A stretch of 64,000 nt of DNA from Paenibacillus sp. RUD330 (lineage in GTDB: Bacteria; Bacillota; Bacilli; Paenibacillales; Paenibacillaceae): assembly GCF_002243345.2 (NCBI RefSeq), contig NZ_CP022655.2, positions 1,390,001-1,454,000 of the forward strand, in the 5' to 3' direction. The translations under genes were made by a program, and so were the position numbers. Below, in pieces: positions 58,123-64,000 of the stretch; within the stretch, counting starts at the first letter, position 1, and each line of letters starts with the position of its first letter. A model generated the notes under the pieces. It searched no databases. It was not told the DNA's origin and saw nothing but the letters and a program-made list of their open reading frames with translations.

Positions 58123-59075
58123 TGAGCACCATCCAGAAGAGGGTTTTGATTTCCGTTCTCTCCGTCCTGCTAATTTCAGGGCTTGCCGTCGCAGGCTTCG
58201 GCTGGTACCTCTACAACAACTTGAAGGGGACGGCCCACAAGGTCTATGAGCCGACCAGCCGCACGAATTACGTGAGCAAGGATCCGGGTGTGGCCAAAAC
58301 GGCGCAGACCGTGAGCTCGGATAATCTGCCCTTCACCGTTCTCGTAATGGGGGTGGACCAACGTCCCGGCGATCAAGGCCGCTCCGATACGATGCTGCTG
58401 CTCGCGGCTAATCCGCAGAAAAACGACCTGCTCATGGTGAGCATTCCGCGGGACACGAGGACGACCATCGTCGGCCGCGATGTCGAGGACAAGATCAACC
58501 ACGCTTATGCCTTCGGAGGCGTGAACATGTCCGTGCAGACAGTAGAGAGCTTTCTGGACTTCCCGGTGGACTACTACGTGAAGGTCAACATGGAAGGCTT
58601 CGTTAAAGTCGTCGATTTGTTGGGCGGAGTTGAAGTCAATAATCCGTTCAGCTTCACCATTGACGGGCAAAAGTACGACAAGGGCAAATTGAAGCTGGAT
58701 GGTGAATCCGCGCTGCTATACTCCCGCATGCGCTACGACGATCCTCGAGGCGACTTCGGCCGCACGGCCCGCCAGCGCGATATCATCCAGCAGGTGATGA
58801 AGAACGCCCTTACGGTCAGCAGCCTGACGAAGGCCAGCGACATGCTGGAGGAGATCGGCAGCAACGTGAAGACGGACATCTCGTTCGACACGATGAAGGA
58901 GATGCTGATCAATTACCGGCCCAAGATCGAGAAGATCCAGCAGCAGGAGATCAGCGGCCAAGGCAAGATGATGAACGGAATCTGGTATTACATCGTTGAT
59001 CAAGGCGAGAGGGACAAGATCCACGAGCTGCTCAAGAAGCATCAGGAGCAGGAGGCACAGCCTTCGTTGAATTAG
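58122..59075 (+). CDS. LytR-CpsA-Psr (LCP) family glycopolymer ligase
   Basis: This 317-residue protein has a short cytoplasmic N-terminus, one membrane helix (residues ~9-30) and an extracellular LCP domain. LVMGVDQRPGDQGRSDTMLL and SIPRDTRTTI carry the conserved Arg/Asp residues that hold the pyrophosphate lipid, and RMRYDDPRGDFGRTARQRD is the family C-terminal block. It probably attaches the exopolysaccharide or teichoic acid to peptidoglycan. It is translationally linked to the nucleotidyltransferase gene. Confidence 0.94.
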   Translation: MSTIQKRVLISVLSVLLISGLAVAGFGWYLYNNLKGTAHKVYEPTSRTNYVSKDPGVAKTAQTVSSDNLPFTVLVMGVDQRPGDQGRSDTMLLLAANPQKNDLLMVSIPRDTRTTIVGRDVEDKINHAYAFGGVNMSVQTVESFLDFPVDYYVKVNMEGFVKVVDLLGGVEVNNPFSFTIDGQKYDKGKLKLDGESALLYSRMRYDDPRGDFGRTARQRDIIQQVMKNALTVSSLTKASDMLEEIGSNVKTDISFDTMKEMLINYRPKIEKIQQQEISGQGKMMNGIWYYIVDQGERDKIHELLKKHQEQEAQPSLN

Positions 59076-59108
59076 GACGTTCACCTGTCGAAAGGGGGAT
59101 CTCAGCCG

Positions 59109-59669
59109 ATGAAGGGAGCCTACGCGCCAGCGATGGCCAAGAAACCGTCTGCTGCCGGCGCCGCATGGCTGAAGCCGGTGTTATGGTTGTCCTTGGCCGC
59201 CTGGATTGCCCTGATCTTCCTGTTCTCTTCGCAGTCCTACCAGACGCAGACGATCAAGCCCGCGCTGGAGAGGAGCTTCACAGCCGAGCAGGCGGCGGCG
59301 TTCCTGCCCGACCTCGGGTTCACCTACAACGGGCATGAGTATGACACGGCCGCCGATCCTTACGACGTCCTGGAGTTCATCTTCCGCAAGTCGGCGCATC
59401 TGTTCGTCTATGCGGTGCTTGCAGGAATGGCCTGGTCTCTGCAGCGGTCCTACCGCATCTATCCGCCGATTGTTCTGTTCAACGTCGTCGCGCTCACTTT
59501 GCTGGTCGCTTGCGGCGACGAGTTGAACCAGCAATTCGCAACCATGCGTACCCCGAACCCCGAGGATGTGCTGATCGATCTGATCGGCGGCAGCCTCGGG
59601 GTCTTCATTCTATATAGCATCTCGATCGGCCTCCGCTGGTCTAGATCCCTGTCCGGCCGCATATCCTAA
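59109..59669 (+). CDS. VanZ family membrane protein
   Basis: This 186-residue protein has four predicted helices and the VanZ-like core (FLFSSQSYQTQ, FRKSAHLFVYAVLAG, LLVACGDELNQQF, EDVLIDLIGG). VanZ-like proteins are often encoded with polysaccharide or glycopeptide-related genes; their role is not established. GGGGG lies 10 bases before the ATG at 59109; an ATG at 59133 is an alternative. It follows the LCP gene by 33 bases. Confidence 0.9.
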   Translation: MKGAYAPAMAKKPSAAGAAWLKPVLWLSLAAWIALIFLFSSQSYQTQTIKPALERSFTAEQAAAFLPDLGFTYNGHEYDTAADPYDVLEFIFRKSAHLFVYAVLAGMAWSLQRSYRIYPPIVLFNVVALTLLVACGDELNQQFATMRTPNPEDVLIDLIGGSLGVFILYSISIGLRWSRSLSGRIS

Positions 59670-59693
59670 GGCACTTTTGGCGGACAGGGGGTC

Positions 59694-60200
59694 ATGTCGT
59701 TGTTCCGGAGAAGAAGGAGATTTCCGGTCTTCAAGCTGCTGCTTGCGGCAGCCGGGCTGCTGATGGCCTGGATGCTGGTCAGGGGCATATCGGGACTGGC
59801 GGAGGGGAACGGTTCGGGGGACGCCCGTGAAGTCGTGGAGAGCTTCTATACGATGGAGCGGGAGGGCAACTTCGGAGGGTCCTGGGAGCTGTTCCATTCC
59901 CAGATGAAGGAGCATTTCACCAAGGACAGCTACATCCAGAAGCGAGCCCATGTATTCATGCAGGACTTCGGCGTCAAGACCTTCAGCTTCAAGCTCGGAG
60001 GCGGCAAGACGGTGAACGGCTGGCAGATGAGCGCGGACAGTCCGGCGCTGCCGGAGGTCTATGCCGTGCCGGTGACGATGCTGTACGAGAGCAGTTTTGG
60101 CGTTTTCGATCTCGAGCAGACGGTCTACGCGGCGAAGGAAGGCGATGAATGGAAGATCCTCTGGTCATATCAAGGGAATTCCTTGAAGGAATCCTCTTGA
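59694..60200 (+). CDS. Single-pass membrane protein with NTF2-like extracellular domain, unknown function
   Basis: This 168-residue protein has a basic N-terminus (SLFRRRRRF) and one membrane helix (residues ~13-31), placing the rest outside. The external part, with EVVESFYTMEREGNFGGSWELFHSQMK and later LEQTVYAAKEGDEWKILW, has the spacing of SnoaL/NTF2-like cone folds, though this is a weak guess. It lies 24 bases after the VanZ gene. Its last codons overlap the -35 box of the peptide operon promoter at 60197. Confidence 0.72.
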   Translation: MSLFRRRRRFPVFKLLLAAAGLLMAWMLVRGISGLAEGNGSGDAREVVESFYTMEREGNFGGSWELFHSQMKEHFTKDSYIQKRAHVFMQDFGVKTFSFKLGGGKTVNGWQMSADSPALPEVYAVPVTMLYESSFGVFDLEQTVYAAKEGDEWKILWSYQGNSLKESS

Positions 60201-60225
60201 CGTGATACAAAATGTATCGTAAATT
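60197..60225 (+). promoter_or_regulatory. Promoter with embedded palindrome ahead of the three peptide genes
   Basis: TTGACG (60197-60202), a 17-base spacer and TAAATT (60220-60225) form a candidate promoter whose spacer holds GATACA-AAA-TGTATC (60204-60218). Spacer end and downstream bases (TGTATCGTAAA) match the promoter at 41104. The start point would fall at the edge of the ribosome site, so a second reading, TTGAAG (60183-60188) with an extended -10 TGATACAAA, is also possible. Confidence 0.55.
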
Positions 60226-60246
60226 GGAGAAAGGAGGTGGAGAATC

Positions 60247-60453
60247 ATGAAGGCGTACAATCCTCCTAAGGTCATCCTGCATCAATCCGTTGAATTCGGA
60301 ACGATCAACATCAGCAACAACTTTTTCTACAAGTGGTGCAAGCAGTTCAACTTCCGTCCGTTTATTTGCAGACTGTTCTACGGCAGCGGAAGCATCGGCG
60401 GAGCGAACGGCATCCATACACCGTTTGACGGTGTGAAGGGAACGCCTAAGTGA
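60247..60453 (+). CDS. Putative RiPP precursor-like peptide 1 (68 aa)
   Basis: First of three tandem paralogues; an excellent AAAGGAGGTGG precedes the ATG. Residues 1-46 belong to a block with 28 positions identical in all three: Y4-x2-P7, HQxVEFGT at 12-19, NISNN at 21-25, FYxWC at 27-31, PFIC at 38-41 and LFYG at 43-46. The tail after Gly46 is Gly-rich and ends in IHTPFDGVKGTPK. The Y-x2-P motif is the kind recognised by PqqD/RRE domains in lasso-type leaders, and a PqqD gene lies downstream. It has no signal peptide. I know no described family with this core. Confidence 0.75.
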   Translation: MKAYNPPKVILHQSVEFGTINISNNFFYKWCKQFNFRPFICRLFYGSGSIGGANGIHTPFDGVKGTPK

Positions 60454-60489
60454 GCCGAACCAATAGGAGTGGGACGCGAGGTGGGTGTC

Positions 60490-60702
60490 ATGAAGTCGTA
60501 TCAGTCTCCCCGGATCATCATGCATCAGGCGGTTGAGTTCGGCACCGTCAATATCAGCAATAATTTCTTTTATGAATGGTGCAAGTGCTACAACTTCAAG
60601 CCGTTCATTTGCAGGCTGTTTTATGGCAATATCGGCCCCAAAGGAGCATCAGGCATCTCGACTCCGCTTGATTTCCCAGAAGGCTGGATTCCGAAAAAAT
60701 AG
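60490..60702 (+). CDS. Putative RiPP precursor-like peptide 2 (70 aa)
   Basis: Second paralogue. The ATG at 60490 is chosen because GAGGTGG lies 6 bases upstream and because it aligns with the start of peptide 1. Its conserved half has YQSP, HQAVEFGT, NISNNFFYEWC and KPFICRLFYG. The variable tail holds GISTPLDFPEGWIP, similar to peptide 1 in the G-I-x-T-P-x-D segment. An extra Cys33 follows the conserved Cys31. It begins 36 bases after the stop of peptide 1. Confidence 0.75.
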   Translation: MKSYQSPRIIMHQAVEFGTVNISNNFFYEWCKCYNFKPFICRLFYGNIGPKGASGISTPLDFPEGWIPKK

Positions 60703-60734
60703 GTTGATCAGCTTTCTGGATGAGGTGGATGTCG

Positions 60735-60944
60735 ATGAAGCCGTATATGGCTCCAGCTGTACTTATGCATCAGACGGTCGAGTTCGGAACCGTCAATATC
60801 AGCAACAACTGGTTCTACAAATGGTGTGTCAGCCAAGGAATGAAGCCGTTCATCTGCAAGCTGTTCTACGGCTCGAACCCGGGCAGTCCTTGCGGCTGCA
60901 GCAAGCCGCTCGGGTATCTGGACCGTTACGACGGTCCGAAGTAA
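60735..60944 (+). CDS. Putative RiPP precursor-like peptide 3 (69 aa)
   Basis: Third paralogue, with GAGGTGG 6 bases before ATG 60735, the same leader-gene layout as the others. The conserved half has YMAP, HQTVEFGT, NISNNWFYKWC and KPFICKLFYG, with Phe26 replaced by Trp. The tail is the most divergent and contains two further cysteines (SPCGCSKPLGYLD). It is followed 101 bases later by the HPr-kinase-like gene. Confidence 0.75.
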   Translation: MKPYMAPAVLMHQTVEFGTVNISNNWFYKWCVSQGMKPFICKLFYGSNPGSPCGCSKPLGYLDRYDGPK

Positions 60945-61037
60945 TCCACCGCACCGGCAATCCTGAGGGGGAACGGGCTTCTAGCCGCCGTTCCCCTCTC
61001 TCGGAGCATCGATGCGGCGAATTGTCACATATGGGGT

Positions 61038-61052
61038 GATACAATATGTATC
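61038..61052. promoter_or_regulatory. Third GATACA-N3-TGTATC palindrome, over the start codon of the kinase-like gene
   Basis: The palindrome GATACA-ATA-TGTATC contains the ATG at 61046 and codons 2-3 of the HPr-kinase-like gene. Bound protein here would cover the start of that gene. Since the right arm also encodes Tyr-Leu, coincidence cannot be excluded. Confidence 0.45.
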
Positions 61053-61849
61053 TGTATACGTCGAGAATCAGGGATCACCGGCTTGTTTTCACCGTCCAGA
61101 CCGAGCATCTGAAGGAATGGATCGCCAGCCGGTTCCCGGAAGAAACGGATGAGCCGACGGACGGCAGCGGCCAAGCCGTCGAATCGATCCATCTGTACAT
61201 AACGGATTTCTACGGCTCCATGTACGATGACGGTCCCGTGGAGATCGAAGACAACGGCGAGACGGTGACGTACAAGCGGATCGACTACCGGATGGAAGTC
61301 TCGGCCGATTACGGCAGCGTCGATCTGAAGGTATTCGACGATCTGGCGCTCAAGCATGCGCTCATCGCCTGGTACAGCGCCTGGCTGATCCACCGTCGCA
61401 AAGGCTTGCTGATCCATTCCTCCTGCGTCGTGGAGAACGGCAAGGCATGGATCTTCGTCGGCCACTCCGGCGCCGGCAAGTCCACGGTCGCCGAGCTGTC
61501 GGCGCCGCGGCCGATCTTGTCCGACGAGGCGACTCTGCTGCTGTTCGACGGCGAGGGCGGCATCGTCATTCAGGACTCGCCGCTGCGCAGCGAGAACGAG
61601 GAGCGGGGCGAGGCGAGCAGCTGCCCGCTTGGCGGCATCCATTTCCTCATCCAGTCGCCGGATGTGCAAAGAGTCCGGCTGGGCAAGGTGGACACCTTGA
61701 TCGGCCTTATGGACAAGGTGTTCTATTGGAAGCACAGCAAGCTGGAGACGGGCAAGATGATCGCGGCATGCCGCGAGGTCGTCGAGAAGGTGCCTGCGTA
61801 CAATCTCTATTTTCAAAAAAACGATGCGTTCTGGGGGCAGATTTCATGA
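61046..61849 (+). CDS. HPr kinase/phosphorylase-like protein of the peptide cluster
   Basis: This 267-residue cytoplasmic protein has a P-loop GHSGAGKST (residues 139-147, Lys145) preceded by GLLIHSSCVVENGKAWIFV and followed by LSDEATLL, the layout of HPr-kinase C-terminal domains. The N-terminal ~120 residues are unlike the HPr kinase regulatory domain. In paeninodin-type lasso clusters a homologous kinase phosphorylates the precursor peptide at its C-terminus, so the peptides just upstream are the likely substrates. GGGGTG precedes the ATG, and its stop overlaps the PqqD gene by 4 bases. Confidence 0.85.
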   Translation: MYLYTSRIRDHRLVFTVQTEHLKEWIASRFPEETDEPTDGSGQAVESIHLYITDFYGSMYDDGPVEIEDNGETVTYKRIDYRMEVSADYGSVDLKVFDDLALKHALIAWYSAWLIHRRKGLLIHSSCVVENGKAWIFVGHSGAGKSTVAELSAPRPILSDEATLLLFDGEGGIVIQDSPLRSENEERGEASSCPLGGIHFLIQSPDVQRVRLGKVDTLIGLMDKVFYWKHSKLETGKMIAACREVVEKVPAYNLYFQKNDAFWGQIS

Positions 61850-62124
61850 CGATATCGGCAGGCCGGATCCTGCGCCGGCAGGAATCCGTCGAGTCGGCGG
61901 AGATGGACGGGGAATGGGTGCTGCTTGATCTCGACAGCCATTCCATTACCAAGGTCAACGAGCTGGGCGGTTATATCTGGGAGCAGCTGGAGCATCACAA
62001 CACGATTGAGCGGCTCATCGACAGGATCGCCTCCGAGTACGATGTGGACCGCGAGGTCGCCAGGAGGGATGCGGAGGCGTTCATCGCGGAGCTGATCAAA
62101 GTGGGACTGGTCACGCATGGATAG
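61846..62124 (+). CDS. PqqD family RRE protein (precursor-peptide chaperone)
   Basis: This 92-residue protein is a single PqqD-type winged-helix RiPP recognition element. LLDLDSHSITKVNELGGYIW and EHHNTIERLIDRIASEYDVD are the family pattern, ending with a helix and LVTHG. Such domains bind leader peptides, often at a YxxP motif, and hand them to modifying enzymes. ATG 61846 is preceded by GGGGGCAG and overlaps the kinase-like gene (ATGA), so the pair is co-translated. Its length is normal for stand-alone RREs in lasso clusters. Confidence 0.9.
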   Translation: MTISAGRILRRQESVESAEMDGEWVLLDLDSHSITKVNELGGYIWEQLEHHNTIERLIDRIASEYDVDREVARRDAEAFIAELIKVGLVTHG

Positions 62125-62137
62125 CAGGGGAGAGGAT

Positions 62138-62593
62138 ATGGCTCCGATCGTTGCCGCCTTGCTGCGCAAGCGCGGCAGCATCGAGCTGCCGTCCTTCGGG
62201 ATGAGCATGTATCCCCTAATCCAGGAAGGCGATGTCAGCCGGTTCGTCACGACGGATGTCGCGGATCTGGCCGTAGGGGATGTATGCTTGTTCGTCAACG
62301 CCTATGGAATCATGACCGGACACAGGCTGGTCGCCATAGGAAGCGAAGACGGAGACGATGTTTTTCTGTTCCGGGGGGATACGAGCTTCATCCCGGATGA
62401 TCCCGTGCCTGCCGGAGCGATTCTGGCGAAGTGGACGGGAGTCAGGAGCGGCTCGGGATGGAAGCTGGATAGCGGGTTCCGCTCCCGGGCGCTGCGCCTG
62501 CTCGTGCTTCGCATCCCGCTGACGCGCAAGGTGCTGCGCAGGCTGGGCAATTGGAGCATGTCCAGGAAGCCTCTCTACCGCTCCACATCTTAG
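62138..62593 (+). CDS. S24/S26 signal-peptidase-like protease, soluble Ser/His type
   Basis: This ~151-residue protein has the S26 box FGMSMYPLIQEGD with Ser23 as the expected nucleophile and GHRLV with His62 where the Ser/His (SipW/Sec11) type has its general base; the Lys of bacterial type I enzymes is absent. There is no N-terminal membrane helix, which is unusual for a signal peptidase and suggests a cytoplasmic substrate, perhaps the peptide leaders. The ATG at 62138 follows GGGGAG; an ATG at 62117 would overlap the PqqD gene by 8 bases. Confidence 0.85.
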   Translation: MAPIVAALLRKRGSIELPSFGMSMYPLIQEGDVSRFVTTDVADLAVGDVCLFVNAYGIMTGHRLVAIGSEDGDDVFLFRGDTSFIPDDPVPAGAILAKWTGVRSGSGWKLDSGFRSRALRLLVLRIPLTRKVLRRLGNWSMSRKPLYRSTS

Positions 62594-62629
62594 TGCGCCG
62601 GAGCTGAGCGCGGAAAGGCCGGTAGCAAT

Positions 62630-64000
62630 ATGGCAAGGACACCGAAGCAGCAGAAGGCTTCACTCGAAGGCGAGGCGCCGGGAGCGGCCTCCGCTCTCAG
62701 GCAGAGGCTTGATGGAGCCTGGCTCAAGCTGAGCGGGGACATCAACGAGGCGCGCCAATTCGAGTCTTATCTCATCCTGTTCACCGACCGGGAGGTCGCG
62801 GTTCTGAACGACAGGGGGCAGCTGCAGCGCAGATACCCCAAAGGGACGATCGACGATATCGAATTCCGCCAGGCTTTGTCTGGCGGCGCTTTGATCCTGA
62901 TGACGAGGGACGGCATGCGGGAGGCGGGCCGCTTCTCCTCCGGCCATGCGGAGGCATGCGCCAAGGCGATGCCGGCCATCCGGGCCTGGCTCGACGAGCC
63001 GGTGCCTGTTCCGGGCTTCTCCGCGTTGCTGGAGACGTCCGCGCCACCGCCCGTCAGCGGGCGGCATGGCCACGGCGGCGAAGCCGAGCGCGAGCCTGGC
63101 GCGGACGCCCGTCAGCGGGAGGGCAGAGCCTGCGCCGTCTGCGGCAGGCGCCTGCTGCACCGGCGGACCAAGTGCCTGCGCTGCAGCAACAAGGCCAAGA
63201 TGTTCCGGCGCATACTCGCTTATGCATCGCCTCACCGCAAGCTGATGAAGGCCAGCGGCATCCTGCTGCTGCTGAGCATTCTCCTCGAACTGCTCCCCAC
63301 CTATCTCATGAAGCTCCTGATCGACAACTTCACCTTGGGCGGAAACGCATCGGCGCTTCTCCTGCTCATCGGCGCGATGGCCGGCGCCCATCTGGCCGGA
63401 ACCGGCTTGTCCATGGCCAGAAGCTATATCGGCCTGCGCTTCGGCGGCAAGCTGATGGGCGATATCCGCAAGGATGCGTTCGCCTCGCTGATGCGGCTGT
63501 CGCTCGGATTTTTCGACCGGAGGCAGGTATCCCAGTTCATCGGGCGCGTCCAGAACGATACGGAGGAGCTCAAGCAGTTCCTGACGGAGGGATTCATCCA
63601 GATCCTGTCGCAGGTTCTGATGGCGGTCGGGGTGCTTGGCCTGCTGTTCTACCTCAACGCGCCTCTGACCTGGATGATCCTGATTCCGCTTCCCTTCCTC
63701 GCTCTCGGGATGCTCTGGCTGTGGCCGCGCGTGCAGGTCATGTGGTACTCGCAGTGGATGGGCACGATGGGAGTCAACAATGTCATCGGGGAAACGCTCC
63801 AAGGCATCCGGGTCATCAAGGCGTTCGCCCAGGAGAAGAGGGAGAAGGAGCGCTTCGGCAAAGCCAACGATCTGCTCGTCAAGAAGATGATTTCCATGGG
63901 CAATATGTGGATCGGCATCTCGCCCGTCTTCTCTCTCGTCATTGCGGCCTTCGGGCTGCTCGTCTGGTATATGGGCGGCAGGCATGTCCTCGACGGCAGC
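62630..64000 (+). CDS. ABC transporter with N-terminal PH-like and zinc-ribbon extension, truncated by window edge
   Basis: A frame of 457 codons runs from ATG 62630 to the window end. Residues 1-~165 are an unusual cytoplasmic extension: a beta-rich segment (SYLILFTDREVAVLND, YPKGTIDDIEF) followed by a Pro/Gly spacer and a zinc ribbon CAVCG with CLRCS. From ~190 an ABC exporter membrane domain follows with at least five helices and the conserved FDRRQVSQFIGRVQNDTEEL and IRVIKAFAQEKREKERF. The ATPase domain must lie beyond the window. There is no C39 peptidase domain. By position it should export the mature peptides. The ribosome site is weak (GGAAAGG 14 bases upstream). Confidence 0.88.
   Translation, partial: MARTPKQQKASLEGEAPGAASALRQRLDGAWLKLSGDINEARQFESYLILFTDREVAVLNDRGQLQRRYPKGTIDDIEFRQALSGGALILMTRDGMREAGRFSSGHAEACAKAMPAIRAWLDEPVPVPGFSALLETSAPPPVSGRHGHGGEAEREPGADARQREGRACAVCGRRLLHRRTKCLRCSNKAKMFRRILAYASPHRKLMKASGILLLLSILLELLPTYLMKLLIDNFTLGGNASALLLLIGAMAGAHLAGTGLSMARSYIGLRFGGKLMGDIRKDAFASLMRLSLGFFDRRQVSQFIGRVQNDTEELKQFLTEGFIQILSQVLMAVGVLGLLFYLNAPLTWMILIPLPFLALGMLWLWPRVQVMWYSQWMGTMGVNNVIGETLQGIRVIKAFAQEKREKERFGKANDLLVKKMISMGNMWIGISPVFSLVIAAFGLLVWYMGGRHVLDGS

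Noticed and set aside
60247-62629. Classical lasso peptide cluster
   Set aside because: No lasso cyclase (asparagine-synthetase-like) or B2 transglutaminase-like gene is present between the peptides and the exporter, and the precursors lack the usual Thr at the second-last leader position. It could still be completed beyond the window.

Overview
The window reads as chromosomal DNA of a Gram-positive, spore-forming Bacillales bacterium, most likely Paenibacillus or a close relative. The basis is GC-rich genes with strong GGAGG ribosome sites, LplB/LplC-type sugar permeases with a YesM/YesN two-component pair, a des-desK-desR desaturase locus, KapB, a UgtP-like glucosyltransferase, and many minisatellite arrays between genes. 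I saw no rRNA, tRNA, CRISPR or insertion sequence.

Positions 1-31300 are mostly accessory carbohydrate metabolism. They hold a partial DUF4091 protein, a phosphodiesterase/metallophosphoesterase pair, a carbohydrate ABC importer (two permeases and a lipoprotein) followed by its sensor kinase and AraC-type regulator, an MFS exporter, a decayed TetR-MFS pair that still carries matching operator palindromes, a secreted GH30 enzyme, a Gfo/Idh/MocA oxidoreductase, and GH95 and GH29 fucosidases. An EamA transporter, the desaturase locus, a zinc-ribbon protein, a CBM9-like protein, a cation diffusion facilitator and a secreted SH3/NlpC-P60 hydrolase follow. Gaps between these genes are filled by tandem repeats of 8, 17, 19, 39, 51 and 52 bp, and several enzymes carry in-frame minisatellite inserts.

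Positions 31500-41000 are core functions: malic enzyme with an ACT domain, a UgtP-like lipid glucosyltransferase, KapB, the large subunit of glutamate synthase, a small unknown protein and an XRE-type repressor.

Positions 41235-56941 form one exopolysaccharide operon: a PilZ-like protein, the CapA/CapB tyrosine kinase pair, a probable EAR antitermination RNA followed by an intrinsic terminator, galU, a sugar-phosphate transferase, an AT-rich block with Wzy, three glycosyltransferases and Wzx, then rmlACBD, manC and ugd. The precursors implied are UDP-glucose, UDP-glucuronate, dTDP-rhamnose and GDP-mannose.

Positions 56974-64000 carry the most unusual content. An AT-rich nucleotidyltransferase, an LCP protein, a VanZ protein and a small membrane protein lead into three paralogous peptides of 68-70 residues with a nearly constant N-terminal half, a YxxP leader motif and variable glycine-rich tails. 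They are followed by an HPr-kinase-like protein, a PqqD/RRE protein, a soluble Ser/His S26-like peptidase and an ABC transporter with an unusual N-terminal extension, cut by the window edge. This looks like a RiPP-type peptide system related to, but distinct from, paeninodin-type lasso clusters. Its promoter shares a palindrome and promoter layout with the region between the XRE repressor and the exopolysaccharide operon, suggesting shared control.
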